Shown: positions 1-8,682 of the stretch, in pieces
Layout: each line of letters opens with the position of its first letter
Numbering within the stretch: position 1 is the first letter of the stretch
Notes under the pieces: model-generated
Told to the model about the DNA's origin: nothing
The model's input: only the letters and a program-made list of their open reading frames with translations
Database searches by the model: none
Assembly: GCA_035456465.1 (NCBI GenBank)
Contig: DATIDD010000058.1
Location: forward strand, 1 to 64,000
Source of the DNA: DATHTC01 sp035456465
GTDB taxonomy: Bacteria; Actinomycetota; Thermoleophilia; Gaiellales; Gaiellaceae
Reading direction: 5' to 3'
Length of the DNA stretch: 64,000 bases
Translations under genes and position numbers: made by a program

Positions 1-84
1 CTCTACGTCACCCACGACCTGGGGCTCGCGGCCCGTGCGGGGCGCATGATCACGATCCGCGACGGCCTCGTCGTCGGACAGTGA
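1..84 (+). CDS. ABC transporter ATP-binding protein, C-terminal fragment
   Basis: Only the last 27 codons are in the window, ending at TGA 82-84. The fragment holds the switch (H-loop) motif VTHD followed by a stretch ending ITIRDGLVVGQ, typical of the end of LolD/MacB-type ATPases. The permease gene starts 10 bp downstream, so the two probably form one MacB/FtsX-type exporter in an operon. The rest of the ATPase lies upstream of the window. Confidence 0.8.
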   Translation, partial: LYVTHDLGLAARAGRMITIRDGLVVGQ

Positions 85-94
85 GGAGGCGGTC

Positions 95-2467
95 ATGGCA
101 ACGGCCGTCCTCAAGAAGTCCGTCAAGGACCTGACGCGGCGCAAGGCGCGCGCGCTCTTCGCCGTCCTGACGCTGGCCTTCGCGGTCGCGGGCGTCGGCG
201 TGTTCGCGGCGCCGTCGCTGATGGACCGCGCGATGCAGGACGAGGTCGAGGCGAACCGCCTCCCCGACCTCACCCTGAGCACGAAGCCGCTCGAGGTGAC
301 GCCGGCGCAGCTCGCCGAGCTCGGCCGGCTGCCGAACGTACGGGCCGCCGGCGCCCGCAGCTACTTCCAGACACGGGTGTGGGTCGGCGAGCGGCGCGTG
401 GACGCCCTCGTGATCGGCGTCCCCGACTTCGCGCGGCAACCCGTGAACGTCGTCTCCGTCGTCTCCGGCGCCGCGCCCGACTCCTGGACCGTCCTCACGG
501 ACGTCCAGAACGAGAAGCAGGGCCGCTACGCGGGCGTGGCCGGCGACGAGCTGAAGGTGATCGGCGTCGGCGACCGCACGCTGACGGTCCGCGTGGCCGG
601 CGTCGGACGGAACCTCGTCGGGGGCCAGTACGCGAGCGACGCCGCCTCCGTCGTCCTGTACACGACGCCGAAGCTGATCGAGCGGCTGGGCGCGGATCCG
701 GGGTTCAGCAGCCTCGAGTTCCGCCTCGACGACGCGAGCGCCGCCGCGGCCGACCGCACCGTCGACGACGTCGCCGCGTACCTGAAGGCGAACACCGCCT
801 TCACGTCGTTCTCGGACCTCCCGGACATCCGCGAGCCGGGCACGTACCCGGGCAAGGACCTGTTCGACCAGCTCGCGTCGCTGATGAACGTGTTCACGGT
901 GCTGGCGCTGATCTCGGCGCTCGTGCTGATCGCGAACACGATGACGACCCTGATCGGCGAGCAGCGGCGCGAGATCGGGATGATGAAGGCGATCGGCGGC
1001 ACGCGCCGGCAGATCTCGCGCGTGTACCTGCGCACGGCGCTGCTGCTCGGAGCCGCCGGCTCGGTCGTCGGCGTCGGGCTCGGGGTGCTGATCGCGAACG
1101 CGATCGTCCGCTACTTCGGCTCGAGCTTCTTCGCGATCTCGCCGGGATTCGACGTCGTCCTCCCGGTGGTGATCGCGAGCATCGTGCTCGGGCTCGTCGC
1201 ACCACCGCTGGCGGCGCTGCCGGCGATCCGCCGCGGGGCTCGTGTGCCCGTGCGAGAGGGCCTCGAAGAGGTGCCCGCGCTCGAAGGCGGGCAGGCCGTC
1301 GTCGACCGGGCGCTGCGCCGGCTCGGCTTCATGCCGCGCACGGCGCAGATCGGGGTCCGCAGCGTCACCAGACGCGCGCGACGCAGCCTCGGCACCGTGG
1401 TGCAGATCGGCCTCGCGGTGGCGACGCTCCTCGGCGTGCTCGCGCTCGTCAACAGCGTCACCCAGACGACGAACGAGGTCTGGGACGAGATGACGTACGA
1501 CCTCACCCTCGACACCGTCGTCGGCAAGCAGTTCGACGCCGGCGCGGAGCGCCTGATCCGCGACACGCCGGGCGTGGCACGGGCACAGCCGATGCTGGCC
1601 AACGGCCTGAAGTTCGAGGGCGACGACGCGTTCGCGATGGGCCTCGCCGACCGGCAGATGTTCGCGCCGAAGCTGATCGACGGCCGCTGGTACACGCCGG
1701 CTGAGAGCGCGTCGAACGCCCGCGTCGCCGTGATCGCGGAGAACATCGCCCGTGTCACGGGCACCGAGGTCGGCGACGAGGTGACGCTCGAGACGGCGGC
1801 AGGCCCGGCGTCGTTCCGGATCGTCGGCGAGACCTCGAACCAGTGGAACAACGGGCTGAACTTCTACGTCCCGCTCTCGACGCTGCAGGAGGTGCTCGGC
1901 ACCGACACCGTCAACGGCTACTTCGTCGGCACCACGAGCGGCGACCACGACGCGATCGACCGGACGACGACGCGGCTCGAGAACCGGCTCGCCGGTGCCG
2001 GGTACGCCGTCGACACGCAGGTCAAGTGGTCCGGCCAGGAGGCGAACGTCCGCAGCAACCGCCAGATCAGCTCGGCGATCGCCCTCCTCGGGCTGCTCGT
2101 GGTCGCGATCAGCATGGTCGGCCTGATCAACGCGATCACGATGAGCGTGCTCGAGCGGACGCGGGAGATCGGCGTGCTGCGCTGCATCGGCGCCCGCGCC
2201 CGCGACATCCGCCGGATCTTCACCGCCGAGGGGCTCGCGGTCGCCGTGGCGGGCTGGCTGGTCGGGATCCCGCTCGGCTACGCGCTCGCGCGCACGTTCA
2301 TCTGGCTGATGCGGGTGTTCCTGAACATCGAGTTCGCGTTCACGTTCCCGCCGCTGAACCTGCTGATCGCGCTCGTGGGCACGGTCGTGCTCGCGCTCCT
2401 GATCATGCGGATCCCGCTGCGCCGAGCGGTCCGCCTCAAGCCCGGGGACGCGATTCGCTATGCGTGA
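95..2467 (+). CDS. ABC transporter permease, FtsX/MacB family (duplicated)
   Basis: A 790-residue integral membrane protein with the layout of large actinobacterial MacB-like permeases. There is a TM helix near residues 22-40, an extracytoplasmic domain, three TM helices around 265-390 (with the FtsX loop GEQRREIGMMKAIG), then a second TM/extracytoplasmic/three-TM unit at about 430-790 with the matching loop LERTREIGVLRCIG. The two halves are an internal duplication. A GGAGG-like site at 84-89 precedes the ATG. It works with the upstream ATPase; the substrate (lipid, peptide or drug) cannot be told from sequence. Confidence 0.9.
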   Translation: MATAVLKKSVKDLTRRKARALFAVLTLAFAVAGVGVFAAPSLMDRAMQDEVEANRLPDLTLSTKPLEVTPAQLAELGRLPNVRAAGARSYFQTRVWVGERRVDALVIGVPDFARQPVNVVSVVSGAAPDSWTVLTDVQNEKQGRYAGVAGDELKVIGVGDRTLTVRVAGVGRNLVGGQYASDAASVVLYTTPKLIERLGADPGFSSLEFRLDDASAAAADRTVDDVAAYLKANTAFTSFSDLPDIREPGTYPGKDLFDQLASLMNVFTVLALISALVLIANTMTTLIGEQRREIGMMKAIGGTRRQISRVYLRTALLLGAAGSVVGVGLGVLIANAIVRYFGSSFFAISPGFDVVLPVVIASIVLGLVAPPLAALPAIRRGARVPVREGLEEVPALEGGQAVVDRALRRLGFMPRTAQIGVRSVTRRARRSLGTVVQIGLAVATLLGVLALVNSVTQTTNEVWDEMTYDLTLDTVVGKQFDAGAERLIRDTPGVARAQPMLANGLKFEGDDAFAMGLADRQMFAPKLIDGRWYTPAESASNARVAVIAENIARVTGTEVGDEVTLETAAGPASFRIVGETSNQWNNGLNFYVPLSTLQEVLGTDTVNGYFVGTTSGDHDAIDRTTTRLENRLAGAGYAVDTQVKWSGQEANVRSNRQISSAIALLGLLVVAISMVGLINAITMSVLERTREIGVLRCIGARARDIRRIFTAEGLAVAVAGWLVGIPLGYALARTFIWLMRVFLNIEFAFTFPPLNLLIALVGTVVLALLIMRIPLRRAVRLKPGDAIRYA

Positions 2468-3710
2468 GCCGACGCGCCGCGAGACGCTCCTCTTCAGGGT
2501 CGCGATCGCGATCCTGGCGGCGCACGCCGTCGTCGACGCGTTCCTCGCACCGGAGCCGGGAACGGGATGGGACGACCACCTCGTCCGCGGCTCGGTGACG
2601 CTCGCGCTGCTGGCGGCCGCGGCGGCGGCGTACCCGCGACTGCGGGCGGGCGCACGGGCCGCGGTCGCGGCGCTCCTCGGCGTGCTGTCGCTCGTCGGGG
2701 CGGCACTCGCCGTGTTCGACGCACGCGCGGTGGGCGCCCGTGGCGAGGACTGGACGGGGTTCCTGCTCGGACCGGTCGCGGTCGTCCTGTGCGTGATCGC
2801 CGTCGCCCTCCTGTGGCGGTCGCGGAAGCCGGGCCGGCTGCGCTACCTCCGGCGCGCCGGGGTCGCCCTCGCCGCGGTCGTGGCGGTGTACGTCGTCGTC
2901 GTGCCGCTGGCGGTCGCGATCGTCGCCACGCACCGCCCGCGCGCGGAGGTCGTGCTGCTCGACCTCGGCCGGCGCTACGAGGAGGTCACGCTGCGCACCG
3001 CCGACGGGCTCGACCTCGCGGGGTGGTACGTGCCGTCGCGCAACGGCGCGGCCGTCGTCTCCTTCCCGACCCGGAAGGGAAAGCCCGAGCAGGCGCGGAT
3101 GCTCGCGCGCCACGGGTACGGCGTCCTCCTCCTCGACGCGCGCGGCTACGACGGCAGCGACGGCGACCCCAACGTCTACGGCTGGGAGACCGACGCGGAC
3201 ATCGACGCCGCCGTGGCGTGGCTGCAGCGGCGACCGGACGTTCGCGACGGCCGCGTCGGCGGGATCGGCTTCTCCGTCGGCGGGGAGATGATGCTCACCG
3301 CGGCCGCGTCCAACGACGGCCTCCGCGCCGTCGTCTCCGAGGGCGCCGGGGAGCGCTCGGTGCGCGAGACCCTCATCCGCGGCCCGCGCGCATGGCCCGC
3401 CGTGCCGACGATGGCCGTGCAGACGGCCGCCGTCGCCGTCCTCAGCGGCACGCCGCCGCCGGCGCCGCTCGACGACCTCGTCGCCCGGATCGCGCCGCGC
3501 CCGGTGCTCCTCATCTCCGCCGGGCGCGGAGGCGGCGGCGAGGAGCTGAACGTCGACTACTTCCGTGCCGCGTCGGAGCCGAAGGCCCTGTGGGAGGTTC
3601 CGGAAGCGGGGCACGTCGGCGGCTACCAGGCGCGACCGCGAGAATACGAGCGGCGCGTGGTCGGCTTCTTCGACCGGGCGCTCGCCGTCGAACCGGAGGT
3701 CTCGAGATGA
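2460..3710 (+). CDS. Membrane-anchored alpha/beta hydrolase
   Basis: This 416-residue protein overlaps the permease stop by 8 bp. The first ~160 residues contain about four hydrophobic helices. The rest is an alpha/beta-hydrolase domain with the nucleophile elbow GIGFSVGG (GxSxG), an upstream GYGVLLLDARGYDGS strand-turn and a late H in EAGHVGG as the likely catalytic His. It resembles YfhR/DUF1749-type hydrolases with an N-terminal membrane region. The substrate is unknown. Its stop overlaps the next start (ATGA), so it is probably translationally coupled to the glycosyltransferase. Confidence 0.8.
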   Translation: MREPTRRETLLFRVAIAILAAHAVVDAFLAPEPGTGWDDHLVRGSVTLALLAAAAAAYPRLRAGARAAVAALLGVLSLVGAALAVFDARAVGARGEDWTGFLLGPVAVVLCVIAVALLWRSRKPGRLRYLRRAGVALAAVVAVYVVVVPLAVAIVATHRPRAEVVLLDLGRRYEEVTLRTADGLDLAGWYVPSRNGAAVVSFPTRKGKPEQARMLARHGYGVLLLDARGYDGSDGDPNVYGWETDADIDAAVAWLQRRPDVRDGRVGGIGFSVGGEMMLTAAASNDGLRAVVSEGAGERSVRETLIRGPRAWPAVPTMAVQTAAVAVLSGTPPPAPLDDLVARIAPRPVLLISAGRGGGGEELNVDYFRAASEPKALWEVPEAGHVGGYQARPREYERRVVGFFDRALAVEPEVSR

Positions 3711-5158
3711 CCGCCCACCAGCTGTCGAAGCTCCGCGAGGTCGACGTCCAGGCGCTCGACGCGGCACGGCTCGAGCCGCTGATCGGGACCGCCCGGATGG
3801 CGCGGTTCGAGCGAGTGGCCGAGGAGGCGCAGGCCGCGCTCGCCGGGAGCTCCGTCATCAACGTCAACTCCACCGCGGTCGGCGGCGGCGTCGCCGAGAT
3901 GCTGCAGACGCTGCTCGCCTACGCGCGCGGCGCGGGCGTCGACGCACGCTGGGTGGTGATCGAGGGCGACCCCGCCTTCTTCGCGATCACGAAGCGCACC
4001 CACAACGGCCTCTACGGCGGCCCCGGCGACGGCGGCGAGCTCGGGAGCGTCGAGCGCGGCCACTACGAGCACGTGCTGCGCCAGAACGCAGACGAGCTGC
4101 TCGCACTCGTGCGGCCCGGGGACGTCGTCCTGATCCACGACCCGCAGCCGGCCGGCCTCGCCGCGGCGGCGAAGGCCGCCGGCGCCCAGGTCGTCTGGCG
4201 CTGCCACGTCGGCGCCGACGAGCAGAACGCGTGGACGGCGCGGGCATGGGAGTTCCTTCGCCCCTACCTCGAGGACGTGGACGCGATCGTCGTCTCCCGC
4301 GCGGCGTTCGCCCCGTCGTGGGCGGACCCCGCGCGGACGTACGTGATCCCGCCGTCGATCGACCCGTTCTCGGCGAAGAACGAGCCGATGTCGACCCGGA
4401 ACGTCCGGCTGGCGCTCTCCTACGTGGGCCTCCTCGACGGCGACGGCCCCCCGCCCGCCGTCCCGTTCGCGCGCCGCGACGGCTCGCCCGGCCGGATCAA
4501 CCGTCACGTCGACGTCCTGCAGACCGGCCCGGCCGCGCCCGTCGACGCGCCGCTCGTCGTCCAGGTGTCCCGGTGGGACCGGATGAAGGACATGCCCGGC
4601 GTGATGACGGGCTTCGCCGAGCACGTCGACCCGTCGCTCGGCGCCCACCTCCTGCTCTGCGGGCCGGCGGTGACGGGCGTGGCAGACGATCCGGAGGCGG
4701 TCGAGGTGCTCGACGAGTGCGTCGCGGACTGGCGGCGCCTGCCGCATGCGATCCGGACTCGGGTCCACCTCGTCTGCACGCCGATGGCGGACCCGGACGA
4801 GGCGGCCGCGATCGTCAACGCGATCCAGCGGCACGCTGCGGTCGTCGTCCAGAAGAGCATCGCCGAGGGCTTCGGGCTGACCGTCGCGGAGGCGATGTGG
4901 AAGGAGCGCCCGATCGTCGCGTCGGCGGTCGGCGGCATCGCCGACCAGGTCGAGCACGGCGAGCACGGGCTGCTCGTCGACGACGCCACCGACCTGCCGG
5001 CGTTCGGCGCCGCCGTCGAGCAGCTCCTCGAGGATCCCGGGGAGGCCGCACGCCTCGCAGCGAATGCGCGCGCGAGAGCGGTGGCCGAGTTCCTCGGCGA
5101 CCGGCACCTCGAGCAGTACGGGCGCCTGTTCCAGCAGCTCGCGGCCGACTCGTCCTGA
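3707..5158 (+). CDS. GT4 glycosyltransferase, trehalose synthase (TreT)-like
   Basis: A 483-residue GT-B protein. The start was chosen at ATG 3707, which overlaps the hydrolase stop as ATGA; a longer frame upstream is only a shadow. The N-terminal half has the NSTAVGGGVAEML and THNGLYG motifs of the TreT/trehalose phosphorylase group. The C-terminal half has the GT4 signature EGFGLTVAEAMW followed by RPIVASAVGGI. TreT makes trehalose from an NDP-glucose and glucose, so a role in trehalose or compatible-solute metabolism is likely. A different acceptor is possible, and the family is better supported than the exact reaction. Confidence 0.8.
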   Translation: MTAHQLSKLREVDVQALDAARLEPLIGTARMARFERVAEEAQAALAGSSVINVNSTAVGGGVAEMLQTLLAYARGAGVDARWVVIEGDPAFFAITKRTHNGLYGGPGDGGELGSVERGHYEHVLRQNADELLALVRPGDVVLIHDPQPAGLAAAAKAAGAQVVWRCHVGADEQNAWTARAWEFLRPYLEDVDAIVVSRAAFAPSWADPARTYVIPPSIDPFSAKNEPMSTRNVRLALSYVGLLDGDGPPPAVPFARRDGSPGRINRHVDVLQTGPAAPVDAPLVVQVSRWDRMKDMPGVMTGFAEHVDPSLGAHLLLCGPAVTGVADDPEAVEVLDECVADWRRLPHAIRTRVHLVCTPMADPDEAAAIVNAIQRHAAVVVQKSIAEGFGLTVAEAMWKERPIVASAVGGIADQVEHGEHGLLVDDATDLPAFGAAVEQLLEDPGEAARLAANARARAVAEFLGDRHLEQYGRLFQQLAADSS

Positions 5159-5179
5159 ACGCGCGGTCACGGGCGCCGC

Positions 5180-6199
5180 TCAGTCGAGGCGCACCGGCAG
5201 GCGCTCGTCGCGCGGCCCGAGAACGAACGCCTCGGAGACGGTGGCGCGGTAGAGGCGGTGGCGGGCGGGAGCGCACACGTCCGCCGGCGTCCACGGGCTG
5301 AGCCCCTGCGCCTCGGACACGCGCGAGTAGACCGCGAGGCCACGCTCGAGCTCGTCGCCCGGAACCTGCTCGGCCACCACGGCGAAGTACGCCGCCTGCG
5401 CGCGGCCGGGCGTCACCCGCGAGTCGAAGATCACGATGCTCGCCTCCGGCCGCGCCGCGACGTTGCGCGAGTGACGCGCCTCCGGCGACGAGACCCAGAA
5501 GAACTCGCGGGCATCGGCCGTCGCGTACCACACAGGCGAGACCCACGGCACCCCGGAGGCGTCGGCGGTGCCGAGCGTCAGGTACCGGTTCGCGCGGACG
5601 ATCCGCCGCGCGGTCCCCGCCGGGTCAGGCTCGGCGGCCGCGCCGCGCCCGTCCCGCCGCGGGCCGCCCACGACCCGGAAGCGGAGGTCGGTCACCTGCC
5701 CTGATGCCGCGACGACCGTCCGCTCGAGCTCGACGCGGCCCCGCCCGGCGCCGTCGTGGAGCCGGACGCCCTCCCCGAGCAGGACCGGCGCGACGTGCAC
5801 GACGAGCTCGTCGAGCAGCCCCTCCTCGATGCACTGCCGGGCGACGTCGGCGCCGAGGACGACCACGTCCGCCTCGCCGGCCGCAGCCCTGGCGCGGTCG
5901 ACCGCGGCGCGGATGTCCTCGTCGACGAACGTGCCCGTCATCCACTCGGGGACGGTGTCCGGCGGACGGTGGGTGAGGACGAAGAACGGCCCGCTCCACG
6001 CCCCGCCGTAGAAGCCGCCCCGCTCCCGGTCCTCGACCTCGTACGTGCGCCTGCCGACGAGGAGCGCCCCCGTCGTCGCGATCACCTCGGCCGCCGTCTC
6101 GTTCGGGCCGGCCTGGCCGCGCACCCAGTCCATCGAGTCGCCCGGGCCGGCGATGAATCCGTCGAGCGACATCGTCACGTGCCAGAGAACGCGTCCCAC
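5180..6199 (-). CDS. RibD_C (DHFR-like) and PNPOx-like domain fusion
   Basis: A 339-residue protein made of two domains usually found on separate polypeptides. Residues 1-~180 are a RibD C-terminal/dihydrofolate-reductase-like reductase (TMSLDGFIAGPGDSMDW, then GALLVGRRTYE and VVVLGADVARQCIEEGLLDEL). Residues ~205-339 are a pyridoxamine-phosphate-oxidase-like split-barrel (RYLTLGTADASGVPWVSPVWY). The GTG start has a GGAGG-containing Shine-Dalgarno 8-10 nt upstream. Both halves bind NADPH or flavin/F420-type cofactors in their families; the actual reaction is unknown. It converges on the glycosyltransferase with a 21 bp gap. Confidence 0.8.
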   Translation of the reverse strand: MGRVLWHVTMSLDGFIAGPGDSMDWVRGQAGPNETAAEVIATTGALLVGRRTYEVEDRERGGFYGGAWSGPFFVLTHRPPDTVPEWMTGTFVDEDIRAAVDRARAAAGEADVVVLGADVARQCIEEGLLDELVVHVAPVLLGEGVRLHDGAGRGRVELERTVVAASGQVTDLRFRVVGGPRRDGRGAAAEPDPAGTARRIVRANRYLTLGTADASGVPWVSPVWYATADAREFFWVSSPEARHSRNVAARPEASIVIFDSRVTPGRAQAAYFAVVAEQVPGDELERGLAVYSRVSEAQGLSPWTPADVCAPARHRLYRATVSEAFVLGPRDERLPVRLD

Positions 6200-6284
6200 G
6201 AGCAGACCTCCTCCGCGTTGCCGTTCCCCTTCGACGCGGACGGGACACGTGACCCGTCGCTCGCGCGTCCGTCACACTCACACG

Positions 6285-7067
6285 GTGCGCTACGAGCTCG
6301 AGTTCGAGGACACGTTCGAGGGCGACGCGCTCGACCAGCGCCGCTGGCTCCCCTACTACCTCCCGCACTGGAGCAGCCGCGAGCGGGCCGCGGCGCGGTA
6401 CGAGGTCGGCGGCGGCGTCCTCCGGCTGCTGATCGAGGAGGGCCAGCAGCCCTGGTGCCCGGAGCTCGACGGCGCGACGCGCGTCTCGTCGCTGCAGACG
6501 GGAGCCTTCGCCGGGCCGGTCGGGAGCGCCGTCGGCCAGCACCGCTTCGACCCGCGGGCGGTCGTCCGCGAGGCGCAGCCGAACGTCCGCCTGTACACGC
6601 CGAGGCACGGGCGGATCGAGCTCGTCGCACGCGCGTGCGCCGACCCGCGCACGATGGTCGCGCTCTGGATGATCGGCTACGAGGACGAGCCCGACCGGTC
6701 GGCGGAGATCTGCGTCTGCGAGATCTTCGGCCGCGACGTCGGGCCCGACCACGCCCTCGTCGGCATGGGCGTGCACCCGTTCGGCGACCCGCGGATCGTG
6801 GACGACTTCTCACAGGAGCGGCTCCCGATCGACGCGCGCGAGCTCCACCGGTACGCAGCGGCGTGGACGCCGGAACGGGTCGTCTTCTCCGTCGACGGCG
6901 ACGTGGTCAGGACCGTCGACCAGTCGCCGGCCTACCCGATGCAGCTGATGCTCGGCATCTACGAGTTCCCGCAGGCCGACGAGCCGGGCGGGCCGTACCC
7001 GAAGGCGTTCGTGGTCGACTCCGTCCGCGGCTACCGGCCCGCGGGCCGAGACGAGCCCGGCGGATAG
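6285..7067 (+). CDS. Glycoside hydrolase family 16-like lectin-fold protein
   Basis: The 260-residue protein starts at GTG 6285; the longer frame from 6045 runs back over the divergent neighbour. It begins ELEFEDTFEGDALDQRRW, typical of GH16 beta-glucanase folds, and ends in a jelly-roll with FSVDGDVVRTV and MLGIYEFP. At the catalytic strand it reads AEICVCEIFG (E141, E146). The usual GH16 pattern is ExDxxE, so the two Glu remain but the assisting Asp is replaced by Cys. No signal peptide is seen, so it is probably cytoplasmic and may have altered or lost hydrolase activity. Confidence 0.65.
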   Translation: MRYELEFEDTFEGDALDQRRWLPYYLPHWSSRERAAARYEVGGGVLRLLIEEGQQPWCPELDGATRVSSLQTGAFAGPVGSAVGQHRFDPRAVVREAQPNVRLYTPRHGRIELVARACADPRTMVALWMIGYEDEPDRSAEICVCEIFGRDVGPDHALVGMGVHPFGDPRIVDDFSQERLPIDARELHRYAAAWTPERVVFSVDGDVVRTVDQSPAYPMQLMLGIYEFPQADEPGGPYPKAFVVDSVRGYRPAGRDEPGG

Positions 7068-7088
7068 GCAGCGCCGGCGCGCCTCGCG

Positions 7089-7094
7089 TAGCCT
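7089..7094 (+). promoter_or_regulatory. Leaderless -10 box TAGCCT for the formate dehydrogenase operon
   Basis: TAGCCT lies exactly 7 nt before GTG 7102, and no Shine-Dalgarno is present. The spacing fits transcription starting at the start codon. The same arrangement recurs at many genes in this window. Confidence 0.5.
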
Positions 7095-7101
7095 CACGGT
7101 C

Positions 7102-8682
7102 GTGGACGCGCTGCGCCTCGCCGCGCTCCTGCAGGAGCTCCCGACCGAGCGGACGCGCCTGCTCGACAACCTCGGCCGCATCCGGCGCGAGGTCGGCCCG
7201 ATCACCGCCGACCTGTCCGACGCACTCGCCGACCACATGAACATCCGCCGCGGCGAGGTGCACGAGGTGGCGTCGTTCTACTCCTTCCTCGACGTCCCGG
7301 TGGACGCGCTCCGCGTCTGCACCGGCCCCGTCTGCGACTGCCTCGGCGCGCGCGGGCTGCTGGCGCGGACGCAGGAGCACGCACCGCCCGGCACGACCGT
7401 CGTCGAGGTGCCGTGCCTCGGGCACTGCGACCTCGCGCCGGTCGCGACGCGCGGCGACGTGATCCTCCCCTTCGGCCGCGACGAGCCGGTCGCGCACCGG
7501 ACGAACGAGGGCCCGGCGCTCGGCCTGCACCGGCGCGACGAGACGATCGACGACTACGCCGGCCGCGGCGGGCTGGAGCTGCTCCGCGGGCTGCCGTCGC
7601 TCGAGACGGTGGTCGAGCGGCTGAAGGCGTCGGGGCTCGCCGGCTACGGCGGCGCCGGGTTCCCGACGGGGCTCAAGTGGGAGGCGGTCGCGAGCGAGCC
7701 CGGACCGCACGTCGTCGTCGTGAACGCCGACGAGGGCGAGCCGGGGACGATCAAGGACCGCTACGTGATGGAGCTCCGCCCGCACCTGCTGGTCGAGGCG
7801 ACGCTCGTTGCGATGCGCTGCCTCGACGCGCGCGAGGGCTTCGTCTACCTGCGCGAGGAGTACGCGACGGCGCGCTCGCGGCTGACGGCGGCGATCGAGG
7901 AGTTCCGCCTCGCCGGACTGCTCGACGGCCGCTCGCTGGAGCTCGTCGTCGGCGCGGGCGCCTACATCTGCGGCGAGGAGACGGCGATGCTCGAGTCGAT
8001 GGAGGGCCGCCGAGGCATGCCGCGGCTGAAGCCGCCCTTCCCGAGCCGGTTCGGCTACCTCGGCCGTCCGACCCTGATCAACAACGTCGAGACGCTGGCG
8101 CACGTGCCCGCGGTGCTGACGCGCGGCGGCGAGTGGTGGGCCGGGCTCGGCCGGCGCGGCGCGGCGGGCACGCGCCTCTGGTCGCTCTCGGGGGCCGTGC
8201 GCGCGCCCGGCTGCTACGAGGCCCCGAACGGGATCACCGGCCGCGAGCTGCTCGACGAGCACGGCGGCGGCGCGGCAGAGACGATCGGCGCGATCGTCCC
8301 CGGCGGCGCCGCGAGCGGGATCCTGCCGCCGGCCGCGCTCGAGGCCCCGCTCACGCGCGACGGGCTCGCGGAGTGGGACGCGGGGCCCGGCTCCGGGGGC
8401 TTCCAGGTCTTCCCCGCCTCGTACCCGCCGGGCCGCCTGCTCGCCGAGACGATGCGCTTCTTCGCGGAGGAGTCGTGCCAGAAGTGCACCCCGTGCCGGA
8501 TCGGCAACCGCGCCCTCCATCACCTCTTCGCCGGCGACCTCGCGATGACGCGCGAGAAGCTCGACGAGTGGCTCGAGACGATGCAGCGGACGTCCATCTG
8601 CGGGCTCGGCCAGTCGGCCCCGTTCCCGGTGCGGAACGCCCTCCGCCACTGGCCGGAGCTCGGCGCTCTAGGATCGCCGTGA
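7102..8682 (+). CDS. fdhB: NAD-dependent formate dehydrogenase beta subunit (NuoE-NuoF fusion)
   Basis: A 526-residue diaphorase subunit. Residues 1-~125 are a NuoE-like thioredoxin-fold [2Fe-2S] domain with Cys 73, 78, 105 and 109. Residues ~170-526 are NuoF-like, with the NADH/FMN motifs GYGGAGFPTGLKW and GAGAYICGEETAMLES, and the [4Fe-4S] motif SCQKCTPCRIG (Cys 459, 462, 465) plus Cys 500 in TSICGLGQ. It passes electrons between NAD and the alpha subunit. Its TGA overlaps the ATG of the alpha subunit gene. The symbol is by function; related operons use fdsB or fdhB. Confidence 0.88.
   Translation: MDALRLAALLQELPTERTRLLDNLGRIRREVGPITADLSDALADHMNIRRGEVHEVASFYSFLDVPVDALRVCTGPVCDCLGARGLLARTQEHAPPGTTVVEVPCLGHCDLAPVATRGDVILPFGRDEPVAHRTNEGPALGLHRRDETIDDYAGRGGLELLRGLPSLETVVERLKASGLAGYGGAGFPTGLKWEAVASEPGPHVVVVNADEGEPGTIKDRYVMELRPHLLVEATLVAMRCLDAREGFVYLREEYATARSRLTAAIEEFRLAGLLDGRSLELVVGAGAYICGEETAMLESMEGRRGMPRLKPPFPSRFGYLGRPTLINNVETLAHVPAVLTRGGEWWAGLGRRGAAGTRLWSLSGAVRAPGCYEAPNGITGRELLDEHGGGAAETIGAIVPGGAASGILPPAALEAPLTRDGLAEWDAGPGSGGFQVFPASYPPGRLLAETMRFFAEESCQKCTPCRIGNRALHHLFAGDLAMTREKLDEWLETMQRTSICGLGQSAPFPVRNALRHWPELGALGSP
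8669..8674 (+). promoter_or_regulatory. Possible internal -10 box TAGGAT before fdhA
   Basis: TAGGAT ends 7 nt before ATG 8682, inside the last codons of the upstream gene. It has the same geometry as the other leaderless promoters, so fdhA may have its own transcript. Being within coding sequence, it may be chance. Confidence 0.3.

Noticed and set aside
50..1948. Long minus-strand ORF of 632 codons opposite the ABC permease
   Set aside because: Its translation is Arg/Ala/Asp-rich low complexity with no domain, and the plus strand encodes a clear FtsX-like permease. It is a GC-driven shadow.
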